Source of the DNA: Anopheles merus
Taxonomy: Eukaryota; Arthropoda; Insecta; Diptera; Culicidae
Assembly: GCF_017562075.2 (NCBI RefSeq)
Contig: NW_024427603.1
Span: 1-64,000 of the forward strand
Direction: 5' to 3'
DNA: 64,000 nucleotides
Shown: positions 46,977 through 58,030 of the stretch, piece by piece
How the letters are laid out: each line of letters starts with the position of its first letter
How positions within the stretch are numbered: position 1 is the first letter of the stretch
The notes under the pieces: generated by a model
What the model saw: only the letters and a program-made list of their open reading frames with translations
Databases searched by the model: none
Told to the model about the DNA's origin: nothing
Translations under genes and position numbers: made by a program

Positions 46977-49969
46977 TCATCTTAATAATTCGCTTCTAAG
47001 GCAGTTTTTAAAGGATTGCACTGAGGTTCCAAAATCAAACAAATGACGAACTTCGTTAAACACCCTAATCATGGAGTTGAGGGGGTCTCTAGATCCATAT
47101 CCAGTTCGACTACGGTTCAGGGCAAGTAACGGACGAGAGCGAAGCTGAACAGCAGGCGCGTAAAAGTTTAACTGCTGGAGTAGGGAAGGACAGTCGATGT
47201 TACTTTGCAGTAAACCAGCCACAAATAGTTGTTGTGCGGTACGGCGTCGGATGTGGAGCGGTTGCAGTCCAAGGAGCAGAAGTCGCGTTTCATAAGGTGG
47301 TAACTGACTGCCAGGTGGCCAAGGTAACAAGCGTGTTGCGTATCGGGATAAGCGACGCTGTATCGATTCCATTCTCTCAGAAAGTCTTTTCTTCCAGGTT
47401 GTTGAGGTTGAGGTTGAGGGCTTCCAGACGACACAGGCGTATTCGAGTACCGGGCGGATAATACCACAGTATAACGCTTTGATGCAGACTGGGTCTTTGA
47501 AATCTCTTGTTATCCGAAACAACATGCCAAGCAATTGATTACCTCGGGTAATCACCTCGTCTGTTTGCTGGTCAAATGACAGCTTTGAATCAAGTATGAC
47601 TCCGAGATCCTTCATAGCATTAGTGCGTTCTATTGGTAAACCGTTAACTGTGTAGCTGGTGTTCTTAAATTCTCGTGCTCGTGTGAATGAAATGACTCGG
47701 CATTTTTCAATGCAGAGGCTCAGGCGGTTTCGATTGCACCATTGGTGAAAATCGAGAAGGTATTGTTGTAGCTCGGAGTGGTCTGTGTCATTTTTTATCG
47801 TCATGTAGATTTTAATGTCATCTGCATACATTAAATGATTCGCTACTGGTACTACATACGATAGGTCGTTGATGAACAGTACGAACAGTAGTGGACCCAG
47901 GTTGCTACCTTGTGGCACACCAGATGATGCAATGAAAGACCTTGAATGGCACCGTGAGAAAGATACAGCTTACGATCGATTGACAAGGTACGATTCTAAC
48001 CAGCATATTAAATTTCGCCCAAGTCCCAACTTATTCATCTTGGCTAAAAGGATGTTGTGATCGATGCTATCAAAAGCAGCCTTTAAATCCATATAAACTG
48101 CATCTGTTTGCATCCTGCTATCCATGTTACGGAGACATTGTGATGTAAAGTCAACAAGGTTAGTAATCGTCGACCGCTTTGGAACGAAACCGTGTTGTTG
48201 AGGGCTAATATAGTGATATGAAGCCGTGAGTAAACTTGTTTGGATCACTTTCTCAAAAACTTTGGCTCCAGCACTGAGTGATGTTATGCCTCTATAGTTG
48301 GCTGCATCTTCCTTGTCACCTTTTTTAAATATGGGGACAATCCATGAACTCTTCTAAATAGAGGGGAATTCTCCTCGTTTTTGCGTAGAAAAATTAAAAA
48401 TTTTGGTGAAGATCGGCGCAATGGACTCCCAGCATCGGCTGAGAATGATGGCAGGAATACCATCTGGGCCAGGACTAGCTTTGGGCTTGACTGCTTTGAG
48501 CACATTTAGAACAGATTCTTGCGATATATTAGTTAAATTAAGGTCGATGACATCATTAGGAGTATTAATTAAAGCGTTGGTGATAATATTGTCGTCCGTA
48601 GTTGAGATTGTGTATGCCTCCTCGAATCTACACGCAAATATATCACAAATGTCTGAAGCAGTTGAACCAGCTCGGTCATTGTGGAAAATCAATTTAGGTG
48701 TCACATTTGTACTATTGTGTTTCTTACGAAAACTCCAGAGAGCTTTGGGCCTTTTGATGAAATTCTTCTCCAACCGAGACAAGTAGCCACCGTAGCGTAT
48801 TTTATTGTAACTACGGTACAAGCGAGTTGTTTCATTTAATATGCTTTTGTTAACAGGTGATCTGTAGTTCGTATATTTTTTTAATGCAGCTTCCTTAGCT
48901 CTTTTAAGTTTTTTTAGGTGGCGGTCAGACCAAGCAGGGCCGCTCTTTGGTGTGATAATTAGTACACACGAATCAAACGAGGATAAAAGAAAGCGTATGA
49001 ATATCGATAAGGCTTCATCAACAGAATTAAACTGGCTAATTCTGAACTGGCTATTAAAATTAGTTATGAGCTCATCAAGCCGAGTAAAATTGGTTTTATA
49101 AAAATTCATCCTAGGTCTACTTGCTTGAGTCAGTGTAGGGTTAGGCATTGTGCTTGGAATTCGAACCGTTAAATCGATGGCTGGATGGTACAGGTCAAGA
49201 GAGACTAGTGGTGTTGGGCAGGGGTGCAAATCGATGCAGTAAGTTGCGGCAATAAAATTTGCGAATACTAAGTCGAGCTGCCGGTTAAGCGAGTTTTTGA
49301 TACAGCTTATTTGATAAAGATCGCTAGCGTTAATTTTATCAAAAAACTGGGATCTGACCGAAGATGATGAATTTGCTACATAGTGCGCGAACGATGATGA
49401 GTGACCAAATGTTTGTTGTGATAGTGACCACGATACTGCCGAAAAATTAAAATCTCCAAACAAAAATATTAGATCATTAGTTTTTGCATGGTTTACTATT
49501 GCACTTACACTTTCAATCACAGATGTAAGAGTATCTGTGTCGTTAGCTCGATTAGGAGGAATGTAAACAGTCCCGATGAATATCGTGCAAGAAGATAGGC
49601 GAACGGTAACCCACACTTGCTCAAGTGAGTTACGAGGTAGAGTGAGTTCACGGGTGTTCAATAAGGATGAGCATGCGATCAGTGCGCCACCACCACGAGT
49701 ATGCATACTATTAGACAAGCTACGATCACATCTATACACCGAATAGCCCGGGTCAAACAGTAGCGATGATGGAATTGAATTGTCAAGCCGACGGTGAGTA
49801 TTATTATCTGATATTTAGCGTCCAATGTGTTCAATCCGAATTCTGTGAGTTTGGTACGTAGTCCTCTAACATTTTGGTAGTGAAAATGTATATCACATGG
49901 TTTCAAAGCAGTGTCAGTCGGTTTGGCATGTGAAATGTTTTTAATATCGCCAACTGAAAACATTTTCAA
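46977..49969 (-). pseudogene. CR1-like copy C ORF2: endonuclease and reverse transcriptase
   Basis: Endonuclease: IHFHYQNVRGLRTKLTEF (start), a frameshift near 49800 where the 'ETWL' region is lost, then HTRGGGALIACSSLLN, FLFGDFNFSAVSWSL and LDLYHPAIDLTV (the usual SDH is replaced by LYH). RT: ASPGPDGIPAIILSRC, TAG stop (48356-48354), WIVPIFKKGDKEDAANYRGI, QHGFVPKRSTITNLVDF, VYMDLKAAFDSIDH, TAA stop (47969-47967), SSGVPQGSNLGPLLFVLFIN, LMYADDIKIY and C-terminal VLEYACVVWKPSTSTS. From 49739 to 46977 the frame is otherwise unbroken. Confidence 0.88.
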
Positions 49970-50059
49970 GTGAGTTGCTGTGTTAGTGCGTGCGTGGTCA
50001 TTACATGAAGTGTTAGTGTGCGAATAGCGACTGGCTGATGCTTCTTGTGTGCGTAAGCT

Positions 50060-51175
50060 TCATGAGCTGTGTTCGTGATGAACGTCATTGTTTTGAGCCG
50101 TACGATCAGCTGGGATAGGTGAATGCTCCATATCGCGCACTATTGGTTGTACATTACTAGGTGATGAACTATTTGGCTTTTCATTGATGGTTTGCTCGGC
50201 CGGTTTCGGAATATTATCAATAGGCACTGCATTGTTGCTTTGAAGTGGGGTTTCATGTGCATTCATCGGTGTGAGACAAGCCAAAGTATGGGATGAGACT
50301 GGACGGTTATCACGTAGTATAAATTCACGTACACGTAGATTAGAAGGCCAGACCGAGGACGATAACGCAGTTACACGAAGGTGAGCCGGGATGCGAACCT
50401 TAAACGACATCGGTCTAGCCAAAGTAGTGTCGAAATTTTTGCCCATCAAGCTAAATGCAATGACGTCGGTTGTGGCCAGCCGTCGTTTCACAGATTCCAC
50501 GACTTGTTCACAGGAAGTGCCAGGAGCAATGTTAGCTAAATGAAGCCACATTTTGGGTACAAAGCGGTTTTGAACGGTTGGAGGGTTTGGAGAATCGTTA
50601 TCCGTGCCATAAATAGCAATTGGCTGGCAAGAAGTGATGTTATTTGTGATGTTAATATTTTTGTGCTCAGCAAGTGACGGTACGGCTATGTTATTGTTGA
50701 TATTGTTATTATAGATGTTTGTTGTTCTTTTGGCGACAAGCGAGATAGCAGGTGAAGTGTTTGTAGCACTGACCAACTCGGAGAATAATCTCTTCGCTGG
50801 TAAAACTCTGCGCAATTTGGCAGGAGGGTGACTGCTCAGTGGTGTTCTCTTCTGCGATTCATTAAGCTGCGATAGACCAGTACGAATTTCTTTTGCTAGA
50901 GGTTCAAGTGCAGATTTGAGACTATTGGCAACAGCATCCATTGTTGTTTGTATGCTCGACTGGGCCAAAGCTTGTTTGATGTATTTAGTGCGAGGATTAA
51001 TAATCACATTGTTGCACGCCAGGCAGCACCAGTGGAGTTGTTGGTATTCGTTGGTTAGCTTCAGTGCATTCTCAGGAATGCGCGAACAGCGGATGTGGAA
51101 CGGTGAGTTGCAAATATAACAGCTAATCAGGTCTTCGGTGATCTCGGTTGCGCAAGAGTTGCAAGTATGCTCCAT
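50060..51175 (-). CDS. CR1-like copy C ORF1 protein (PHD-like finger)
   Basis: An intact 371-codon frame starts MEHTCNSCATEITEDLISCY. The N-terminal 55 residues have C-x2-C, C-x2-C, H-x2-C and HWCCLAC, a PHD/zinc-finger pattern. The middle has Asn-rich runs. The conserved core KMWLHLANIAPGTSCEQVVE and KRRLATTDVIAFSLMG, then MSFKVRIPAHLRVTALSSSV (about residues 215-290), matches copy B ORF1. ORF1 proteins of this kind bind the element RNA. The gap to ORF2 is about 100 bases. Confidence 0.85.
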   Translation of the reverse strand: MEHTCNSCATEITEDLISCYICNSPFHIRCSRIPENALKLTNEYQQLHWCCLACNNVIINPRTKYIKQALAQSSIQTTMDAVANSLKSALEPLAKEIRTGLSQLNESQKRTPLSSHPPAKLRRVLPAKRLFSELVSATNTSPAISLVAKRTTNIYNNNINNNIAVPSLAEHKNINITNNITSCQPIAIYGTDNDSPNPPTVQNRFVPKMWLHLANIAPGTSCEQVVESVKRRLATTDVIAFSLMGKNFDTTLARPMSFKVRIPAHLRVTALSSSVWPSNLRVREFILRDNRPVSSHTLACLTPMNAHETPLQSNNAVPIDNIPKPAEQTINEKPNSSSPSNVQPIVRDMEHSPIPADRTAQNNDVHHEHSS

Positions 51176-51430
51176 TTTGAAAAGGAATCCACAGGTCGAT
51201 GCCTTGACCGGTTAATAGACGCACTACGCGGGTGATGCGACCGACGAGCAACTGAAGAAGAACCAGCACAAATGCTAAAAGTATGGATAATACGTTGTGG
51301 GCAAGCCCACTACACAACTTTTTACTTAGACAAAACTGATTGTTTGTTAAAATAACCGAAATACGGAAAATAAATCACGGAGCTATACGTAAACACGTCG
51401 GACTATGCCGATTTGACAGCTCGTTAGAAG

Positions 51431-51706
51431 GCTTATTTTTATCGCTTCTGTTTCTGAATGAAGATTTTAAGAGTGTTTTATGTATTCGTCAAGTCTCCAG
51501 AAAGCTTGTTTGAACAAAAATTTTCATCCATCCTGCCAAAAAGTGATATTTAAATTTGGTTATAAAAAACATGCTATGAGACCACCTGGACTACATACAC
51601 TTTGTATCTGGATTCCTTCACCAGACCTCTTTAATGCACCTTGGGATAAATGTAAACACTACCTTGTTTTGCCATTTTTCGAGCAGGTACTCGAATCAAA
51701 TTCTAG
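51431..51706 (+). other. Unexplained open segment between CR1-like copy C and family K
   Basis: No repeat match in the window. The plus strand is open from 51480 with a non-repetitive composition (MRPPGLHTLCIWIPSPDLFN, APWDKCKHYLVLPFFEQ) up to GAGCAG|GTACTC at 51685, a possible splice donor. It may be an exon or a chance frame in host sequence; no family recognised. Confidence 0.25.
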
Positions 51707-52714
51707 CCCGCTGCGCAAATTCGAGCAGTTTCCTGCGCAGGAAATGTACCAAAAGCCTGCGCTGGCCAGCGCAGATTTTGACTGGTCTCCCGCGTGGGAC
51801 TTCAGCGATTCCTGCGCTGGCCTGCGTAGGGTTAGCGCCATCTGTTGGCGAAATGGACGAACTATTTTTGGCAGCGGAGCAAACAAAAACGGTCAAAAAA
51901 TTTAAAAATATTGGCGCCCATCCGCTTCTTCTCCCTCCCTCACCCTGCCTTGCCTTACTTGCGCTTCTGCCCGTGCCTTCCGCCGCCAGCTGATTGGCTG
52001 TTGTGGTGTATGCGTTGATACTCATACGTGCATTGCGGTTGTGTATTGTTATTGGTGGGTGTTAGTAGCATTTATTTATTTGTGTGTGACCTTGAGACGC
52101 TGTGGGAGAAGCTGGATTGGGATTCAAAGTGTTATCGGTGTATTGATGGATTATTTTATTTCGCGCCGCTGCTGATGAGACCATTCGATGCCCGTGCCAA
52201 TGAGGGTGAAGAAGCCTATTTAAAACAAGCGTAGGAGAACGTCTAACACTAATCTAATATGTTTTTTAATTTGAACATGTTTGATGCTTCAACGACCTTC
52301 TAAGCATCATGTAGCACAGTGTATAATGGAAATAAAATAACTTTTTTTAAATGTGCAGAAATCTGTCTCGAGTTTTCGGGTCGCGATACACACACACACA
52401 CAGCGCGGGGAAAGTGACCGTTCACTCTATCATGCCGCGATCCCCCACCCCGCCCGGCGCTTTGGATGAGGATGCGATACAAGAAAGCTGAACCAGCCGT
52501 TCTACTGATACGGTAGCCGTAATCGATCATGCGGGGGGGGGGGTGGTCTGGTGGGGGGGGGCGGGGCGGAGTGCGTGCTTGCGTTCGCGCTTTCGTGGGT
52601 GCGTGCTTGCGTTCGCGCTTTCGCGGGTGCGTGCCCGCGTGCACGCGTACGGCATGTGTGCGTGTGTGTGCGTGCGTGCATGTGTGCGTGCATGTGTGCG
52701 TGCGTACGTGTGTG

Positions 52715-52765
<51 letters not shown>

Positions 52766-52809
52766 TGCGCGCGCGCGCGTGTGTGTGTGTGTGTGGTGTG
52801 TGTGTGTGT

Positions 52810-52890
<81 letters not shown>

Positions 52891-52892
52891 TG

Positions 52893-52927
<35 letters not shown>

Positions 52928-54832
52928 GGTGTGTGTGTGTGTGTGTAGAAACCCCAAAACTATTTGATTCTGATGCGTACATTTTCATCCACTGCGGCTA
53001 CAAAGTCCATGCATTTTCGATTTCGCTACCTGAGAGACAACACAACTATCGGATTGGCACCACGATCTTTGCGATAGTTCTGCTGTTGGGGGTGTTAAAA
53101 AGACACACGATCGAAGCAATCGTGCATGTGATATGTAGCACATTTCTTTCCAATTCAGCTAGCGGACGCAAGTGGAATCAACACTTGAATTGAACTCATA
53201 CAAAAGAGGATTCTGGATTGGTTTATTACGGTGCGCGTATGGTGCTGCACCTGTCCGTCCAGAATCTCGCGGCTTGTTGACTTAGAGTCGGTATCATGAC
53301 GCCGTGCGACCGGCACTGCCTTGGAATGGGTAAGGCTCGGTAGGTTCATGTCCTTTGTTCAAGTGTATTCCGTGCATTTGTCGCGCCACGGCGGTAGACC
53401 CGGCAGCAACAAAGTCATAACAAACTCTTTCCCGGTACGGATGGCGCTTCAAAGTTCTTTTTCTTATTATTATTCTTGTCATTACGGCCTACGCGATCAT
53501 GTTGGCCTTTTCAGGACTTGACGTACACGTAGCCGGATAGTTAGTTCTTGCTACGGCGGACGGTTCATACGCGGTTAGAACCCACGACGAGCATGCAGAT
53601 GTGAGGAATGACGGCGGTGCTGCGGGACCGCTCCTATCCAGCGTGCAACTTGCATACTGCCACACTGTCTCCTGCCCGGTGCATACCCAGCAGGTAGGAG
53701 GAAGGATGCACCTCCTCAACAAAAAAAACACCGTCATGAACCAGCGGCGGATCTAACGGTAGACGGATTAGGCGGTCGCCGAAGATCTCTAGTATGTAGT
53801 ATGGCGTATGTTTACAAGTGGACAGAGTATTAGCGACAAGGGCCCGCGGAAAAATGGTCGTTGGGGCCCTGTGGCGGAATAAGCATTTGTCCCCCCCCCC
53901 CCCTCACCCCTCATGCGGGCAATAATTGTAGGATCTGTGACTGATGATCGTAAAGGTCCCATGGCCTAAGCCCCCTCCCCCTCCCTCCCTCCGCTGGCAA
54001 TTTAGATATACTGTTAAATCTCCCAACAGCTGTGTGCTAGTACCCCCTCCCCGGTCATCAGTTTACAGGGGCTTCAACTCGTCTTTCAGCCTTTCATGAA
54101 CACCTTCCTTTCCGATGGATCATAACATTCCGGAAGAGCATACATTCCGCGACAGTTTTGCACACACACGCACACTCACACCCTTGCGCAGACGGCTCAG
54201 CATATCTGTGTAATCTACACCATACGAAAGCAAAAGCTTAGTGTAACAAAGTTATGCTTAATGCTTAACACGTTCAGTTCGATGGCAGGCCCCAGGGCGG
54301 TGCCAGTGAACTTTCCAGTATACTGGTTTCACAATCAGCTTGCGTTCTTGAAGCCGGCGGAACAGAATGTTGATGAAAATCAGCGCCGGGTTGAATGTGT
54401 TAATGCGGACTAGGGTTCTGCGCGTTGCACAGCAAACCCTCCAGCGTGAGCTAGCGATTCCTTAGTCATTTTTACTTGACAGCGTTTGAACTCATTGCGC
54501 TTATTTGGTTTGATTTGTGAAAATTAAACTTCATCGTCGCAATGTTTGTTAACGGCTTTTTTAAGCGCCACAGCAACTCATGACCATTAACCATACGGGA
54601 GAAAGAGATAGCGCTATGGAGGGAAAAAGCACGGACGACGGCTGACAGCGATTGGCCGTCTGACGCACCAACACAACCAAACCTTCGACAGCGCGTTCAG
54701 GCGAGGGGTATGAGGCGGAGCCAGGGAAGGGTAGCTCGACAAGCTGCTTGACAAATTGCCGTTGGAGGGAAAAAGATGGCATGATAAAATTCTCCGAACG
54801 GCATGATTTCTTCCGTCGCTTTGCGCAGCGGG
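51707..54832 (+). mobile_element. Family K copy E, both termini, TAG duplication (~3.1 kb)
   Basis: It starts CCCGCTGCGCAAATTCGAGC (51707) and ends TTTGCGCAGCGGG (54832), with TAG at 51704-51706 and 54833-54835. The length is increased by the 52718-52947 GT tract. Interior order as in copies B, C and F. It is nearly identical to copy D from 52945 on. It includes the antisense SINE module (53460-53600) and cytosine/guanine homopolymers. No conserved coding frame. Confidence 0.87.
52718..52947 (+). repeat. (GT)n tract inside family K copy E
   Basis: A GT run with several interruptions (gcgcgcgcgcg, gggtgt). Long Cys-Val and Thr-His frames here are artefacts. Confidence 0.97.
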
Positions 54833-54863
54833 TAGGATAATCTAAACTGAAAATTGCAGGCTA

Positions 54864-57028
54864 CCCGCTGCGCAAATTCGAGCAGTTTCCAGCGCAGGAA
54901 ATGTACCAAAAATTTTGGCCCGATCCCCGCGCTGGACTTCAGCGATTCCTGCGCAGGCCTGCGCAGGGTTAGCGCCATCTGTTGGCGAAATGGACGAACT
55001 ATTTATGGCGGCGGAGCAAAAAAAACGGTCAAAAAATTTAAAAATATTGGCGCCCATTTTTTTGTCCGCTTCTTCTCCCTCCCTCGCCCTGTCCTGCCTT
55101 ACTTGCGCTTCTGCCCGTGCCTTCCGCCACCAGCTGATTGGCTGTTGCGGTGTATGCGTTGATACTCATATGTGCATTGCGGATGTGTATTGTTATTGGT
55201 GGGTGTTAGCATTTATTAATTTGTGTGTGACCTTGAGACGCCGTGGGAGAAGCTGGTTGGGTTGGTTTGGGATTTAAAGTGTTATCGGTGTATTGATGGT
55301 TTATTTTATTTCGTGCCGCTGCTGATGAGACCATTCGATGCCCCTGTCAATTGAGGGTGAAGAAGCCTATTTCAAAAAAGCGTAGGAGAACGTCTAACAC
55401 TAATCTAATATTTTTTTATTTGAACATGTTTGATGCTAAGTATGATGCAGCACGATGTATAGTGGCAATAAAATATGTTTTAAATGTGCCGAAATCTGTC
55501 TAGGGTTTTCGGGTCTCGATACACACACGCACACACACAGCGCGGGGAAAGTGACCGTTCACTCTATCATGTCGCGATTCCCCACCCCGCCCGGCGCTAG
55601 GGATGAGGATGCGCTACATGATAGCTGAACCAGCCTTTCTTCCGATAAGGTAGCCGTACTCGCTCGTGCGAGTGCGTGGGTTCGTAGGTGCGTTCTCGCG
55701 TGCGCGCGTTCGTAGGTGTGTTATCGCGTGCGCGCGTTCATAGGTGCGTTATCGCGTGCGCGCTTTCAAGGGTGCGTGCAGATGTGCGGAATGATGGCGT
55801 TGCCGCGCGACCGCTCCTATCCAGCGGGTAACTTGCATACTGCCACACTGTCATCTGCCCGGTGCATACGCATACGCGGGGGATGAACCTCCACAAAAAC
55901 ACCGTCATGAACCAGCGGCGGACCTTACGGTAGGCGGACTAGGCGGTCGCCGAAGATCTCTAGTCTGTAGTATGCTGTATGTTTACTGGTGGACAGACTA
56001 TTAGCGACAAGGGCCCCGGAAAGATGATCGTTAAGGCCCCTTGGCTGGAGAACCATTTGGAGACCCCCACACCCGCCCCCCCCCTTTTCCATGCCGGCAA
56101 TAGTTTTAGGGCCTGTGACTGATGATCGTAGGGGTCCATTTAATTTAATTAATTAATGCTAACATGCCGAAACCCCCCCCCCGCCACCCTCCTTCACTCC
56201 GCTGGCAATTTAAGTATACTGTTCAATTTCCCAACAGCTGTGTGCCACTACCCCCTCCTCCCAGTCATTAGTTACCATTTACAGGGGCCTCAATTCGTCT
56301 TTCCGCCTTTCCTGAACACCTTCCTTTCTTTGACCGATGGATCATAACATTCCGGAAGAAAACACATTTGGCGACAGTTGTGCACACACACGCACGCTCA
56401 TACCCTTGCGCAGACGGCACAGCATATCTGTGTAATCTACAGCATACGAAAGCAAAAGCTTAGGGTAACAAAGTTATGCTTAATGCTTAACATGTTCAGT
56501 TCGATGGCAGGCCCCAGGGACTGCCAGTGAACTTTCTAGGATGCCGGTATCATAATCAGCTTGCGTTCTAGATGCCGGCAGAACGGAAAATTGATGAAAA
56601 TCAGCGCCGGGCTGAACGTGTCAATGCGAATTAGAGTTCAGCGACTTGCACAGCAAACCCTCCAGCGTGAGCTAGCGATTCCTTGGTCATTTTTACATTG
56701 CAGCGTTTGAACTCATTGCGCTTTTTTGGTTTGATTTGTGAAATTCAACTTCATCGCCGCAATGTTTGTTAACGGCATTTTTAGGCGCCACAACAGCTCG
56801 CGAGCATTGACCACACGCGAGAATGAGATAGCGCTAGGGAGGGAAAGAGCACGGACGATGGCTGACAGCGATTGGCCGTCTGACGCACCAACACAACCAA
56901 ACCTTCGACAGCGCGCTTAGGCGAGGGGTATGAGGCGGAGCCAGGGACAAATTTGCCGTTGGAGAGAAAGGAAGGCATGATAAAATTCTCAGAACGCCAT
57001 AACGCCTTCCGTAGCTTTGCACAGCTGG
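54864..57028 (+). mobile_element. Family K copy F (~2.2 kb), tandem to copy E
   Basis: It begins CCCGCTGCGCAAATTCGAGC at 54864, only 31 bases after copy E ends, in the same orientation, and ends at a degenerate TTTGCACAGCTGG (57028). The GT tract is nearly absent and about 600 bases on its right side (the gaaacccc to SINE region) are deleted. Its left half is close to copy B. It may come from unequal exchange or from two independent insertions. Confidence 0.83.
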
Positions 57029-57309
57029 TAGTTTTATGTGTGGTTTTGTATGGAGTATTTACATGATTTCAACCTCCAACTGTCAAACACCATACAAAAA
57101 AAAAAGCTGACTAGAATCGTGAAAGGCCCCTATTCCAGAGTAACACTATCTACCATTTATGCGATACACCGTTTTATCTTCAAGGCATAATAGACTTTGT
57201 TATGGAACGAATTGTCAAATCGTGTGTCGATGTATTTGCGACGAAGAATATCATAAACCCACCTGATAAATACACTAACTTGAGTCGTCTAGAAGCAGTG
57301 TAACACTTT
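57029..57309. other. No recognised gene
   Basis: Sequence between family K copy F and MITE family M copy 3. No domain or repeat was recognised. Confidence 0.5.
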
Positions 57310-57699
57310 CAGGCCTATTATTTCGCACGAATGACATTTGATTCCATCGGAAGCTCGAGTCGAGCGGAAGAAAAATTGGTATCATTTTCGCCATTCGAAT
57401 CGATGAAGGTTTCGTCGACATTTTTGTTCTTGCATCTGTATTAGACATGGGCAAGGAGAGCGGGAATCATAAGGTTCGCTCGCTCCCATTAGTAAGCTCG
57501 CCGCTCTTCATTCCAGAAAAATATGATTCGCCCGCTCGCATAAAAATTAAAAAAAAGCTCGTTTGAAACAAGTTTCCCCGAGAAAAAAACCCAAATCTAA
57601 AAAAAATTCAAAAGATACTGTCGTCGAACCACACAACCTTTACGAAACACACGTATAAAACATCGTAGAGCGCGAGCGCATCGTATGTGCGGAACACAC

Positions 57700-58015
57700 A
57701 GAGAAAACCGACCTGGCCAAGGTAGCTCGCAAGCGTATATGCTTAAAATCCATGCAGAAAAAAACAGCCTAGCTCGCAAGCGCACTGCCTGTCCAAAATC
57801 CATTCAGAAAAACAGCCTGGTTCGCGAGCGCACTGCCTATCCATACGTAGCAAGAACAGGGAAGCTCGCGAGCGTCCTTGGTCCAAAACCCATGCAGAAA
57901 AAACAGCCTAGCTCGCGAGCGCCAACATGCATAGTGAGAGTATCAAGCTAGCTCACGAGCGCGCTGCCTGCACAAAATAGGTAGTGAGAAGAGAAGGGGC
58001 GCTCCCGAGCTACCT
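57700..58015 (+). repeat. Subterminal GCTCGCGAGCG motif cluster
   Basis: At least six spaced copies of (a)gctcgcgagcgc or close variants occur, several followed by actgcct and tccaaaatccat-type sequence. This looks like decayed repeats of about 50-60 bp. Clusters of this kind near hAT ends are usually transposase-binding sites. Confidence 0.6.
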
Positions 58016-58030
58016 TGTTCTTGATAGCTA

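Larger units (their letters stand above)
46888..51430 (-). mobile_element. CR1-like non-LTR retrotransposon, copy C, near full length (~4.5 kb)
   Basis: The minus strand carries a 5' UTR (about 51430-51176), ORF1 (51175-50060), ORF2 with endonuclease and RT (about 49960-46977), a short 3' UTR, a stem-loop (46930-46904) and an A/T-rich tail ending near 46888. Only two stops and one frameshift were seen in ORF2. This is the most intact element in the window. Confidence 0.88.

Noticed and set aside
53155..53521. Overlapping 60-66 codon frames repeated identically at 40041-40407
   Set aside because: Identity is due to the near-identical family K copies. In older copies (19.2, 22.4, 29.8 kb) these frames are broken.
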